DNA of 64,000 nucleotides, from contig JBBCGH010000001.1 of assembly GCA_037200445.1 (NCBI GenBank), forward strand, positions 2,108,001 to 2,172,000. Reading direction: 5' to 3'. The DNA comes from Alphaproteobacteria bacterium (GTDB taxonomy: Bacteria > Pseudomonadota > Alphaproteobacteria > Rhizobiales > Xanthobacteraceae). Of the stretch, positions 1 to 7,071 are shown in pieces. A model generated the notes under the pieces. The model did not search any database. It worked only from the letters and a program-made list of their open reading frames with translations, and was not told the DNA's origin. Both the position numbers and the translations under genes were made by a program. Numbering within the stretch: position 1 is the first letter of the stretch; each line of letters begins with the position of its first letter.

Positions 1-503
1 GTGAGGAAAAAGCCATTGATAATGATGGCCAAAACTCCGAAGATCGCAAGAAAAGCCGTAAAACCCGGATTTAATCGATATATGACCGCGACGACGCCAT
101 AAATCGTGATGTTGTGAAGAAATATCAGCAAGTTTCGCCAAACAACCTGGTAAACATAAATACTGAAGGGTGATTTGATTTGCAGGATCGAACGCGATGT
201 CTCGATGAAGACGTTGCATCCTTCGTTGATCAGCGAGGATATGAAAAAGAAAACGATGATGCCCGCCGAAATGTAGGGAAGGGCATCGTCGCCTCGCTGA
301 TTGAGAATTCCAGCCGACATGTAGCCGAGACCGGCGATCATCATCGCCATGCTGATGGTGATCCAGAACGGGCCGACGACGGAGCGCCGGTAGCGCTGCC
401 GGATGTCATGCCAGCCAAGTGTGATCCAAAGTTCCGATTGTCTCAGGCCATCGTGAAGGTCGCGGATCGCAGCTACGATTCGACTGAGCGAGAAAGACTT
501 CAT
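1..503 (-). CDS. ABC-2 type polysaccharide export permease (Wzm-like), 5' part only
   Basis: The minus strand reads open from an ATG at 503 to the left edge, giving 167 residues with no stop, so the 3' part lies outside the window. The N-terminus is cytosolic and basic. It holds the run 'GWHDIRQRYRRSVVGPFW', typical of ABC-2 permeases of the Wzm/KpsM/RfbA type. Hydrophobic segments follow at about residues 48-62, 78-95 and 130-165. In this family the permease pairs with a Wzt/KpsT ATPase to move an undecaprenol-linked polysaccharide across the inner membrane. The ATPase is not visible here and may lie beyond position 1. The gene diverges from the glycosyltransferases starting near 950, which fits an export gene at the edge of a glycan locus. 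The Shine-Dalgarno is weak. Family assignment is fairly sure; the substrate is inferred from context. Confidence 0.85.
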   Translation of the reverse strand, partial: MKSFSLSRIVAAIRDLHDGLRQSELWITLGWHDIRQRYRRSVVGPFWITISMAMMIAGLGYMSAGILNQRGDDALPYISAGIIVFFFISSLINEGCNVFIETSRSILQIKSPFSIYVYQVVWRNLLIFLHNITIYGVVAVIYRLNPGFTAFLAIFGVLAIIINGFFL

Positions 504-949
504 TGCGGTTCCGGCCACGCGATCAGGTACGATTTTTTGAAAGGAAGACGAGCTGCCGGGAGTTGGGCGCTCCGATTGAGCGGAGGAACGGCACCTCAAC
601 GACCCGAGAAGGCGGCGGGACCATAGCGGCGGTGAAACCGCAATGCAACAAGGCCGTTTCAGTAGATGGACAACGAAACGAGCGTGTTACCTAGCACAAC
701 GCGAAGAAGAACCGGTCCCGGGCGGGAGTTGAACGACGAGGGAAAAGATGTAACCTTGAGTCGAAAGGAAAAACCGACATTTCTTCCTCATCGCAGCGGG
801 CCAATATTAGGCTGGAACTTAGCAAACCGGAGCTGGCGGCGCTCCTGCAGTGGAATACTGCCAGCGGGAGACGCCGGAGCGCCGCCCCGGCGCGCGCGAC
901 CACGCTACCAGGCTTTCTCAAATACCAGCATGCGCGGTGGACGCATCGG
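504..949. other. Divergent intergenic region
   Basis: About 446 bases lie between the divergent starts of the export permease and the first glycosyltransferase. I see no convincing gene, RNA or terminator. The reading frame of the downstream glycosyltransferase stays open back to a TAG at 692. From roughly 806 on it reads protein-like sequence (e.g. 'LELSKPELAALLQW'), yet it offers no ATG, GTG or TTG before 950. Either the true protein starts earlier at a non-standard codon, or an upstream indel has separated a start. Promoters for both directions presumably lie here, but no strong -35/-10 pair stood out. Confidence 0.5.
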
Positions 950-2737
950 TTGATGCGCCTCGATCCGGATTGCCGCACGGCGCTGGGGGTCTTGTGGCGA
1001 CAGCTGGGCCCGGACGCGGTCGAGGCTCTGTTCGGCCGGCCTTTGCTGGCGCTTGACCGAACGTCTCTGGCCGGGATCACAGGCTCGCCGTTCTGGCACC
1101 ACGTGCTGATGCCGCTGGACGCCCCCGCCGGGGTGCCGGCGCTGTTCGACACGGCGTTCTACCTCGCTCAGCCGGATCTCGACCTGCAGCAGCTCACGCC
1201 GCTCGGTCACTATGTTCTCATCGGTGCCGGGGAGGGACGCAACCCGCATCCCGTGTTCAATACCGCCTGGTACTTGAGCCGCAATCCGGATGTCGCCGCG
1301 AGCGGCATAAACCCGTTGCTGCATTTTGTGACCACGGGTGGGCCCGAGGGCCGCAGCCCGCACCCCGCGGTTCCCGGCTCGTGGTACCGCGCGATCTACG
1401 ACGCGGTTCCTGCGATCGAAGCCAGCCCGTTGCCGGCGCCCCCGCCGATCGCGGAGCGCCGCTACGACGTCCATGAGATTGCGGGCGCGCGTCCGAACAA
1501 GCCAGCGCTCAAGCGCCCGATCGTTTGCGTATCGCATGTCTTGCCGTCTCGGCCGCGTGCCGGAAACGAATACAGGATCTCACGGCTTCTGGAGTGGCTC
1601 GGTCACCGGGGACACGAGCTTGTTCTCGTGGTTGCGCCGCAGGAACACGAGGAGCCGGATGCCGCCGGGCGCAAGATCTTCTTCGAAAGGTATCCGAACG
1701 CTGTGATCTGTTGTCGCGATGGAACGGTGCTCGCATCGGCTGGCGTGCTCGCCCGTTCAATCGCTCCGCTTCACGGCCAGCGCGTTGGTGACGCGATCGC
1801 AAAGCTCTCGGCCAGCAAGGGTGAAGAGACGCTCAGCGCGCTCGAGCGCAACTTCTGCCATGACGGACTCGTCGCTGTTCTAGCGGCTGTTGCAAGCGGG
1901 TTTCCGAGTGCCGTCTACTACATCAACTACGCCTTCATGACGCGCTTCCTGCGCTACCTTTCGCCCAGGCCACTGTCCTTCGTCGATACCCACGATGTGC
2001 TGTCGGACAAGTCGGCCAAGGTCGCAGGCTTCGGCGTTTCGGATAACGTTTCGATCTCGGCTGCGGAGGAAGGGGCAATGCTGCAGCGGGCCGATGCAGT
2101 GCTCGCAATTCAACGCAATGACGCGGCAAAGCTCGCGACCATGGCGCCGCGCACGCCGGTCCTGACCGCGGGTGTCGACTTTGCGGCGCGCGACGTGGGG
2201 CCAGTGCCCGAACAGCCCAAGATCCTCCTTGTTGCCCACAATAACCCCTTGAATATCAAGGGTGTTGAGGATTTTCTGCGCTTCGCCTGGCCCTCCATCA
2301 GAGCCACCAGGCCGCAAGCCCGGTTCGTGGTGGTCGGGAGCGTGGCCCAGGCGATCCGGTATACCGACCCGCAGGTGTTTTTCGCAGGCGCCGTCGATGA
2401 TCTCGCGCCCTGTTACGGGGACGCGCGCGTCGTGATCAATCCCGCGGTCGCCGGCACAGGATTGAAGATCAAGACCGTGGAGAGTATCGCTTACTTGCGC
2501 CCGATCGTGACGTTCCCCAGCGGGGCCGAAGGAATTGCCGAACCCCTGCTGAGCATGTGTCACGTCGCATCGGATTGGTACGAGTTCACCGAGAAAGTCA
2601 TGGCATTGCTGGACACGGCGGGTAACGCGCTGATTCCGAACGGACGGCACATCGTCGAGAACCTTCTTGAGCCGAGTGCGGTCTACAAGGAGCTGGATGG
2701 CTGGTTGGCCGACCTGGATCAACCGGCTGCAGCCTGA
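950..2737 (+). CDS. Glycosyltransferase (GT4-like) with N-terminal repeat module
   Basis: 595 residues. Residues about 65-150 carry two or three copies of a degenerate 35-40-residue repeat (Phe-Asp-x-x-Trp-Tyr-Leu ... Asn-Pro-Asp-Val ... His-Tyr/Phe ... Gly-x-x-Glu-Gly-Arg-x-Pro-His-Pro). The same module recurs in other proteins of this window. Residues about 190-590 form a GT-B fold of the GT4 type. It has an early 'PSRPRAGNEYRISRLLEWL' donor/acceptor segment and a late 'AGTGLKIKTVESIAYLRP' nucleotide-sugar-binding segment. It probably transfers a sugar during surface polysaccharide assembly in the cytosol; donor and acceptor are unknown. The usable start is a TTG at 950 directly followed by ATG at 953, and neither has a good ribosome site, so the N-terminus is uncertain. 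The stop lies 2 bases before the next gene, indicating an operon. Confidence 0.8.
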   Translation: MMRLDPDCRTALGVLWRQLGPDAVEALFGRPLLALDRTSLAGITGSPFWHHVLMPLDAPAGVPALFDTAFYLAQPDLDLQQLTPLGHYVLIGAGEGRNPHPVFNTAWYLSRNPDVAASGINPLLHFVTTGGPEGRSPHPAVPGSWYRAIYDAVPAIEASPLPAPPPIAERRYDVHEIAGARPNKPALKRPIVCVSHVLPSRPRAGNEYRISRLLEWLGHRGHELVLVVAPQEHEEPDAAGRKIFFERYPNAVICCRDGTVLASAGVLARSIAPLHGQRVGDAIAKLSASKGEETLSALERNFCHDGLVAVLAAVASGFPSAVYYINYAFMTRFLRYLSPRPLSFVDTHDVLSDKSAKVAGFGVSDNVSISAAEEGAMLQRADAVLAIQRNDAAKLATMAPRTPVLTAGVDFAARDVGPVPEQPKILLVAHNNPLNIKGVEDFLRFAWPSIRATRPQARFVVVGSVAQAIRYTDPQVFFAGAVDDLAPCYGDARVVINPAVAGTGLKIKTVESIAYLRPIVTFPSGAEGIAEPLLSMCHVASDWYEFTEKVMALLDTAGNALIPNGRHIVENLLEPSAVYKELDGWLADLDQPAAA

Positions 2738-2739
2738 CC

Positions 2740-4641
2740 GTGACGGACCTAGCGAAGATCGCCGCGGTGCCGGGAAGCGGGCTCGACATTATCGTTTTTG
2801 TTGCGCATCTCGAACTTTCAAAAGCAGAATTGAACGCGTTGACCAGCCGGATGCTGGGCGAGCTGGATTGGCCGGCCATATCAGGGCGGATATGCCTTGT
2901 CGTTTCTGACGCGAGCGAGCCTGAGGGCAACGCCGATGGGCCAATCGTCGTTGTTCGCCCGTCGGCGGCTGCGTCGATGTTCCGCGAACGGTCGCGCGTT
3001 CTGGAAGCCTCGCCGCACGACATCCTGATCAGTTTCGGAGCGTACCTGCCGACTGGCGATACGATTGCTCGGTTGCAAATGGCCGCGCGCACCGACGAAC
3101 TGATTTCGGCCGTCGCGCCACGTATCGCGATCGGTTCGCGCGGAGAGATGATGGCGCTCGGCCCGCGTGGAGCGCCGAACGCGAGCGGCCTGATCGACCC
3201 AAGATATACGTCCAAACTCGTCCCGGCCTATCACCTTCCTGAAATACTGTGTCCCTGCATCCTCCTGTCGGGAACGATGATCGGGAATATCGACGTTCCG
3301 GACAGCTTCGATCATTTCCCGGATCTCATCCTGGCTTTTCTGCGCGCCGGGCGGCGGCGCGGCCTGCTTGTCCGCATCGACAATCATTTGATCGTTTCCG
3401 CCGCCGCGGAATTCGAGTCCGAAAGGCTGCAGCAAGACACGGCCAAAATGCTGCAATTGTTCGATGACTACGAGCTCGCCGCACGCCGCCTCGCCGCAAG
3501 TCCGGCGCTCGCCGATGAGCGCAGGTTTCAAGTGTTGCGCAACTCGTCGCCCGCGGCGACAGGGTCGCTGCTCCTCGACTGCACCAATATTCCGCCATCG
3601 TTCAGCGGCTCCGCGGAACATGTACTGGGCGTGCTGCGAGGCATTGCGCAGATCGACCATGCCACGTGGGATGTGTCCGTCGCCGTCGCCGACAAGGCGC
3701 GAGACTTCTTTTCGCTCGACGATCGATTTCCCGGTATCCGCTTTTTGTCGAATCTCGGTCAATCCCACTACGACTGCGCGATCCGTCTTTCGCAGCCGTG
3801 GTCGCTTTCCCATCTGACAGACCTCAATGACCGTGCGCGCTCCATCGCAGTCACGATCCTCGATACCATCGGACCAGACGTCATTTATCCGGTTCCGGAG
3901 GAAGCCGAAGAGGCATTCCAGTTCGCCGCCGAGCATGCGGACGGGCTGATCTATATCTCTGAATTTTCCCGCGATCAGTTCCGGCGCAGATTTGCGCTGC
4001 GGCCGGGCCTCATCGAGAGCGTGATCTACTTGAGTCTCGATCCGCTGGAGTACGTCCCCAACCCCGGCGACTCTGGCGGTGAGTGGATCCTGATCTTCGG
4101 CAATGCCTACGATCACAAGGATCTCGAACGCACGACCAGGATTATGTCTGCGGCCTTCCCGTTCGAGAAGATCAAGGTCGTCGGCAAGCAGGAATTGGCC
4201 GGCTCGAACGTCGAGGCCTTCGACAGCGGCGCGCTTGAGAGCGAATTCGTGGATCAGCTCTTTCGGCGCGCCAAGTGTGTCGTGTTTCCTTCGTTCTATG
4301 AGGGGTTCGGTCTTCCCCTGATGAAAGGCCTCGCCTATGGAAAACCGGTGATTGCGCGGCGCACCCGCGTATTTCGAGAGGCGGTTGCGAGGTTTCCGAA
4401 CAAGGGCCGCCTGATCGAATTCGAGAACAGCCTCGATCTCGTTCCCGCTCTCGGCAGGCTGCTGCACGGCAAGGATGAGGCGCCGTCGCGCCACGCGCCC
4501 AGCCCCCTGGCGGCCGCGCATCACGGCTGGAAGGAATGCGCGACGCAAATTTTTCAGTTCGCAGACCGAATGCGGAAGTCAGAGGATGTGGACGTCTGGA
4601 GAGAGCGAGACCGCGCACTTCGTTATACGAAGCGGTCATAG
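2740..4641 (+). CDS. Glycosyltransferase, C-terminal GT4 domain
   Basis: 633 residues from a GTG two bases after the preceding stop, so the two glycosyltransferases are co-transcribed and probably translationally coupled. The C-terminal half (about residues 260-610) is a GT4-type domain. It contains 'WILIFGNAYDHKDLERT' at the start of the nucleotide-binding lobe and 'FPSFYEGFGLPLMKGLAYG', the E-x7-E-like donor-binding signature. The N-terminal ~250 residues are not recognised. They may be a second, degenerate GT-B lobe or an acceptor-binding region. The gene ends 11 bases from the convergent manC stop. The role is inferred as a cytosolic sugar transferase of the surface-glycan pathway; linkage unknown. 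Confidence 0.8.
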   Translation: MTDLAKIAAVPGSGLDIIVFVAHLELSKAELNALTSRMLGELDWPAISGRICLVVSDASEPEGNADGPIVVVRPSAAASMFRERSRVLEASPHDILISFGAYLPTGDTIARLQMAARTDELISAVAPRIAIGSRGEMMALGPRGAPNASGLIDPRYTSKLVPAYHLPEILCPCILLSGTMIGNIDVPDSFDHFPDLILAFLRAGRRRGLLVRIDNHLIVSAAAEFESERLQQDTAKMLQLFDDYELAARRLAASPALADERRFQVLRNSSPAATGSLLLDCTNIPPSFSGSAEHVLGVLRGIAQIDHATWDVSVAVADKARDFFSLDDRFPGIRFLSNLGQSHYDCAIRLSQPWSLSHLTDLNDRARSIAVTILDTIGPDVIYPVPEEAEEAFQFAAEHADGLIYISEFSRDQFRRRFALRPGLIESVIYLSLDPLEYVPNPGDSGGEWILIFGNAYDHKDLERTTRIMSAAFPFEKIKVVGKQELAGSNVEAFDSGALESEFVDQLFRRAKCVVFPSFYEGFGLPLMKGLAYGKPVIARRTRVFREAVARFPNKGRLIEFENSLDLVPALGRLLHGKDEAPSRHAPSPLAAAHHGWKECATQIFQFADRMRKSEDVDVWRERDRALRYTKRS

Positions 4642-4652
4642 TCGCCCGACGC

Positions 4653-6092
4653 TCAGGCGCCCTCGGAATGGTCTTTGCCACGGCCGTATTCGTCCTTGAA
4701 ACGGACGATGTCGTCCTCGCCCAGGTAGCTGCCGACCTGAACTTCGATCAGTTCGAGCGGGATCTTTCCGGGGTTGCCGAGCCGGTGCACGTTTCCCACG
4801 GGGATATAGATCGATTCATTCTCGTGCACGACCCGGACGTCCTTGTCGTTGGTGACTTCAGCCGTCCCCTTCACCACGACCCAGTGCTCGGCGCGATGAT
4901 GATGCTTCTGCAGCGAAAGCTGTGCGCCTGGTTTGACCACGATGCGCTTGACTTGATAGCGCGAGCCTGAGTCGACGCTATGGTAGTAACCCCAGGGACG
5001 GAAAATACGGCGGTGCTCGATCGCTTCGCGGCGATTTCGGCTCTTGAGCTGGTCGACCGCGGCCTTCACCTGGTCGGCCTTGTCGCGCGCGACGACGACG
5101 ACGGCATCTTCCTGGGAAACAACGACGACATCCTTTAGCCCGACCACCGCGGTCACGACCGAGTCATCGGCAAGTACCAGGCAATTCGTACTATCGACCG
5201 CGATCGAGGGGCCCTTGAGTACATTGCCCGCAGGATCATGCTCGAGGAGCTCCCAAACCGCGTTCCAGCTCCCGATGTCCGACCAGCTCATCTCGGCTGG
5301 GACCACCGCCGCGCAGGCCGTGCGTTCCATCAAGGCGTAGTCGATCGACTTTTTGGGCGCCTTGGCGAACGACTCCGGATCGAGGCGGATGAAGTCGAGG
5401 TCGCGCGTCCGGGCGGCAACGGCCTGCTTCGCCGCGGCGGCAATCTCAGGCTCGAATTTGGCAAGCTCGTCGAGAAGGACATCGGCCCGGAAGACAAAGT
5501 TGCCGCTATTCCAGAGATAGTCCTGCTCGAGATAGGTCGCGGCCTGATCGGCGTTGGGCTTCTCGACGAATGCGTCGACTGCGAGCGCGGCGCCACCGTT
5601 GAGCTTATGTCCGGGGCGAATGTAGCCGTAATTGGTCGCCGGATGCGTCGGGGGCACGCCAAAGGTTACGATGCGCCCATCCGCGGCGGCTGTGGCGGCA
5701 TGCTTGCAGGCCTCGTGAAAAGCTTGCGCATCCTGGATGAAATGGTCCGATGCCAGAACCACCACGATCGTCTGCGGGTCCCGCTCCGCGGCAAGCGCCG
5801 CCGCCGCCGCCACAGCGGGTCCGGAGTCGCGGCGCACCGGCTCGAGAACGATGTCCGCCTCCACCCCGCAATCCTGCAGCTGCTCGGCCACCGCGAACCT
5901 GAAGTCGGAATGGGTGATGACGATTGGCCGGCCGAACAGGCCCGGGTCGGAGACACGCCGCACAACCTGCTGAAACGTCGATCCTTCGCCGATCAACGAT
6001 ACGAATTGCTTCGGCATGCTCTCGCGAGACATGGGCCACAGACGCGTTCCCGCGCCGCCGCACATGATCACAGGCGTAAGGATGGACGGCAT
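4653..6092 (-). CDS. manC: Mannose-1-phosphate guanylyltransferase / mannose-6-phosphate isomerase
   Basis: 479 residues, the normal length for the bifunctional ManC/XanB/AlgA type. The nucleotidyltransferase domain occupies residues 1-340. It has the signature 'GGAGTRLWPMSRESMPKQF' near the N-terminus (pyrophosphorylase GTP loop) and a Phe-Val-Glu-Lys-Pro active-site motif. The C-terminal ~120 residues are a cupin-type phosphomannose isomerase domain, with 'PWGYY' and a His-rich 'QKHHHRAEHW' metal-binding stretch. The protein makes GDP-mannose from mannose-1-phosphate and GTP, and the cupin half interconverts fructose-6-P and mannose-6-P. The product feeds the gmd/rmd genes at 13.7-15.6 kb. 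The gene stands alone on the minus strand with about 160 bases before the next gene. The start ATG has only a weak GGGG-type ribosome site. Confidence 0.95.
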   Translation of the reverse strand: MPSILTPVIMCGGAGTRLWPMSRESMPKQFVSLIGEGSTFQQVVRRVSDPGLFGRPIVITHSDFRFAVAEQLQDCGVEADIVLEPVRRDSGPAVAAAAALAAERDPQTIVVVLASDHFIQDAQAFHEACKHAATAAADGRIVTFGVPPTHPATNYGYIRPGHKLNGGAALAVDAFVEKPNADQAATYLEQDYLWNSGNFVFRADVLLDELAKFEPEIAAAAKQAVAARTRDLDFIRLDPESFAKAPKKSIDYALMERTACAAVVPAEMSWSDIGSWNAVWELLEHDPAGNVLKGPSIAVDSTNCLVLADDSVVTAVVGLKDVVVVSQEDAVVVVARDKADQVKAAVDQLKSRNRREAIEHRRIFRPWGYYHSVDSGSRYQVKRIVVKPGAQLSLQKHHHRAEHWVVVKGTAEVTNDKDVRVVHENESIYIPVGNVHRLGNPGKIPLELIEVQVGSYLGEDDIVRFKDEYGRGKDHSEGA

Positions 6093-6255
6093 GCAACCCC
6101 GCTGACCGCGATGCGGCCCAGCTTATAGGGGAGGCCTGGTTGCACCGCAACAGCGAGGGATTTGCGATGGCAACGCTGCGGCCCCGAAGGGCCGGCGCGA
6201 GCCCGTGGTGCCCCGCACCGAACGGGTTGAAACGCCCAGGACGACGACGGGACTT

Positions 6256-7071
6256 TTAGCTTGGTTTCCGGAACTCGAAATAGGAATCGTCGCCCCGATC
6301 CATGGCGCTGAACCCGGCGGACTTGATGTAGGTAAGCGCGCCGCGGCGGAATTCCTCGCTCGCTACGGTCCAGGCAAAGAATGTGTCGAATCTCACGCGC
6401 TCCAAGCCGTTATCGACGGCAAGCTTAAAGACTTCGGCTGGCGCAAGTTCGCGGACGTGCGGCTCGTGCATGTGCGGATGCCCGCCACTCAACACCTTGA
6501 ACAGCACATCGACCGACGTCGCATTGGGGGTGGTGATGATGAACAGCCCGCCCGGCTTGAGCACGCGACGGGTTTCGGCGAAGAGGTTGTTGAGGCCGCT
6601 GAAGTTGAAGCCAGCGATCGATCCGGTACTGGCATCGTGGACGGGGTTGTCCTTGATGTGTTCAAGCACTTCAAGGGCAAGCACGACATCGAATTGATTG
6701 TCAGGCAATTTGAACGGGAAGCGCAGATCCTCGTGATACTCGATCATCGGAACGCCGAGGACGTCGCGTGCGAATGAGCCGATGATGGATTGCCCACCCA
6801 GTTCGAGAAGCTGGCCGGCATTTCGAAGGATCGTTCCGCATCGCACCAGCGTGTGCCGGAATCGCAGGGCGTGAACGCCGATGTAGTCGTCTGCGGGCTG
6901 AGACTTGATATGCCGATAGAAGAGCTCGAGGAGCTCAGCGGTGCTCGGAGGCAGGGTTTCCGATGAGGCGGGCGGGATGTCCTGCCCGCCCGCTTTTTCG
7001 TGTTTTAGGTCTTTCCACCGGGATCTCGCCCAGCCGACAGCCCGATTCCCAATCCTGATCACACGTTCCAT
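6256..7071 (-). CDS. Class I SAM-dependent methyltransferase (Methyltransf_11-like)
   Basis: 271 residues. The segment 'FDVVLALEVLEHI' is the post-motif II of Rossmann-fold methyltransferases. 'VLKPGGLFIITTPNA' is motif III, and the SAM-binding start is near 'QLLELGGQSIIGSFARDVLG'. It probably methylates a sugar or lipid-linked intermediate, since it sits inside a glycan locus; the substrate cannot be read from sequence. Its ATG lies 13 bases inside the end of the upstream RTX gene, so the two are translationally coupled. That pairing is odd for a glycan methyltransferase and a secreted calcium-binding protein. A 'GGCCC-CGAA-GGGCC' hairpin lies about 60 bases past the stop but has no T-tract. 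Confidence 0.8.
   Translation of the reverse strand: MERVIRIGNRAVGWARSRWKDLKHEKAGGQDIPPASSETLPPSTAELLELFYRHIKSQPADDYIGVHALRFRHTLVRCGTILRNAGQLLELGGQSIIGSFARDVLGVPMIEYHEDLRFPFKLPDNQFDVVLALEVLEHIKDNPVHDASTGSIAGFNFSGLNNLFAETRRVLKPGGLFIITTPNATSVDVLFKVLSGGHPHMHEPHVRELAPAEVFKLAVDNGLERVRFDTFFAWTVASEEFRRGALTYIKSAGFSAMDRGDDSYFEFRKPS

Noticed and set aside
2881..4548. Long open frame of about 555 codons on the minus strand
   Set aside because: Antisense to a good GT4 gene; its sequence is Arg/Gly-rich with no domain and reflects high-GC codon bias in the sense gene.
6176..6200. GGCCC-CGAA-GGGCC hairpin as a terminator
   Set aside because: No T-tract on either strand and a short stem, so termination is not supported.
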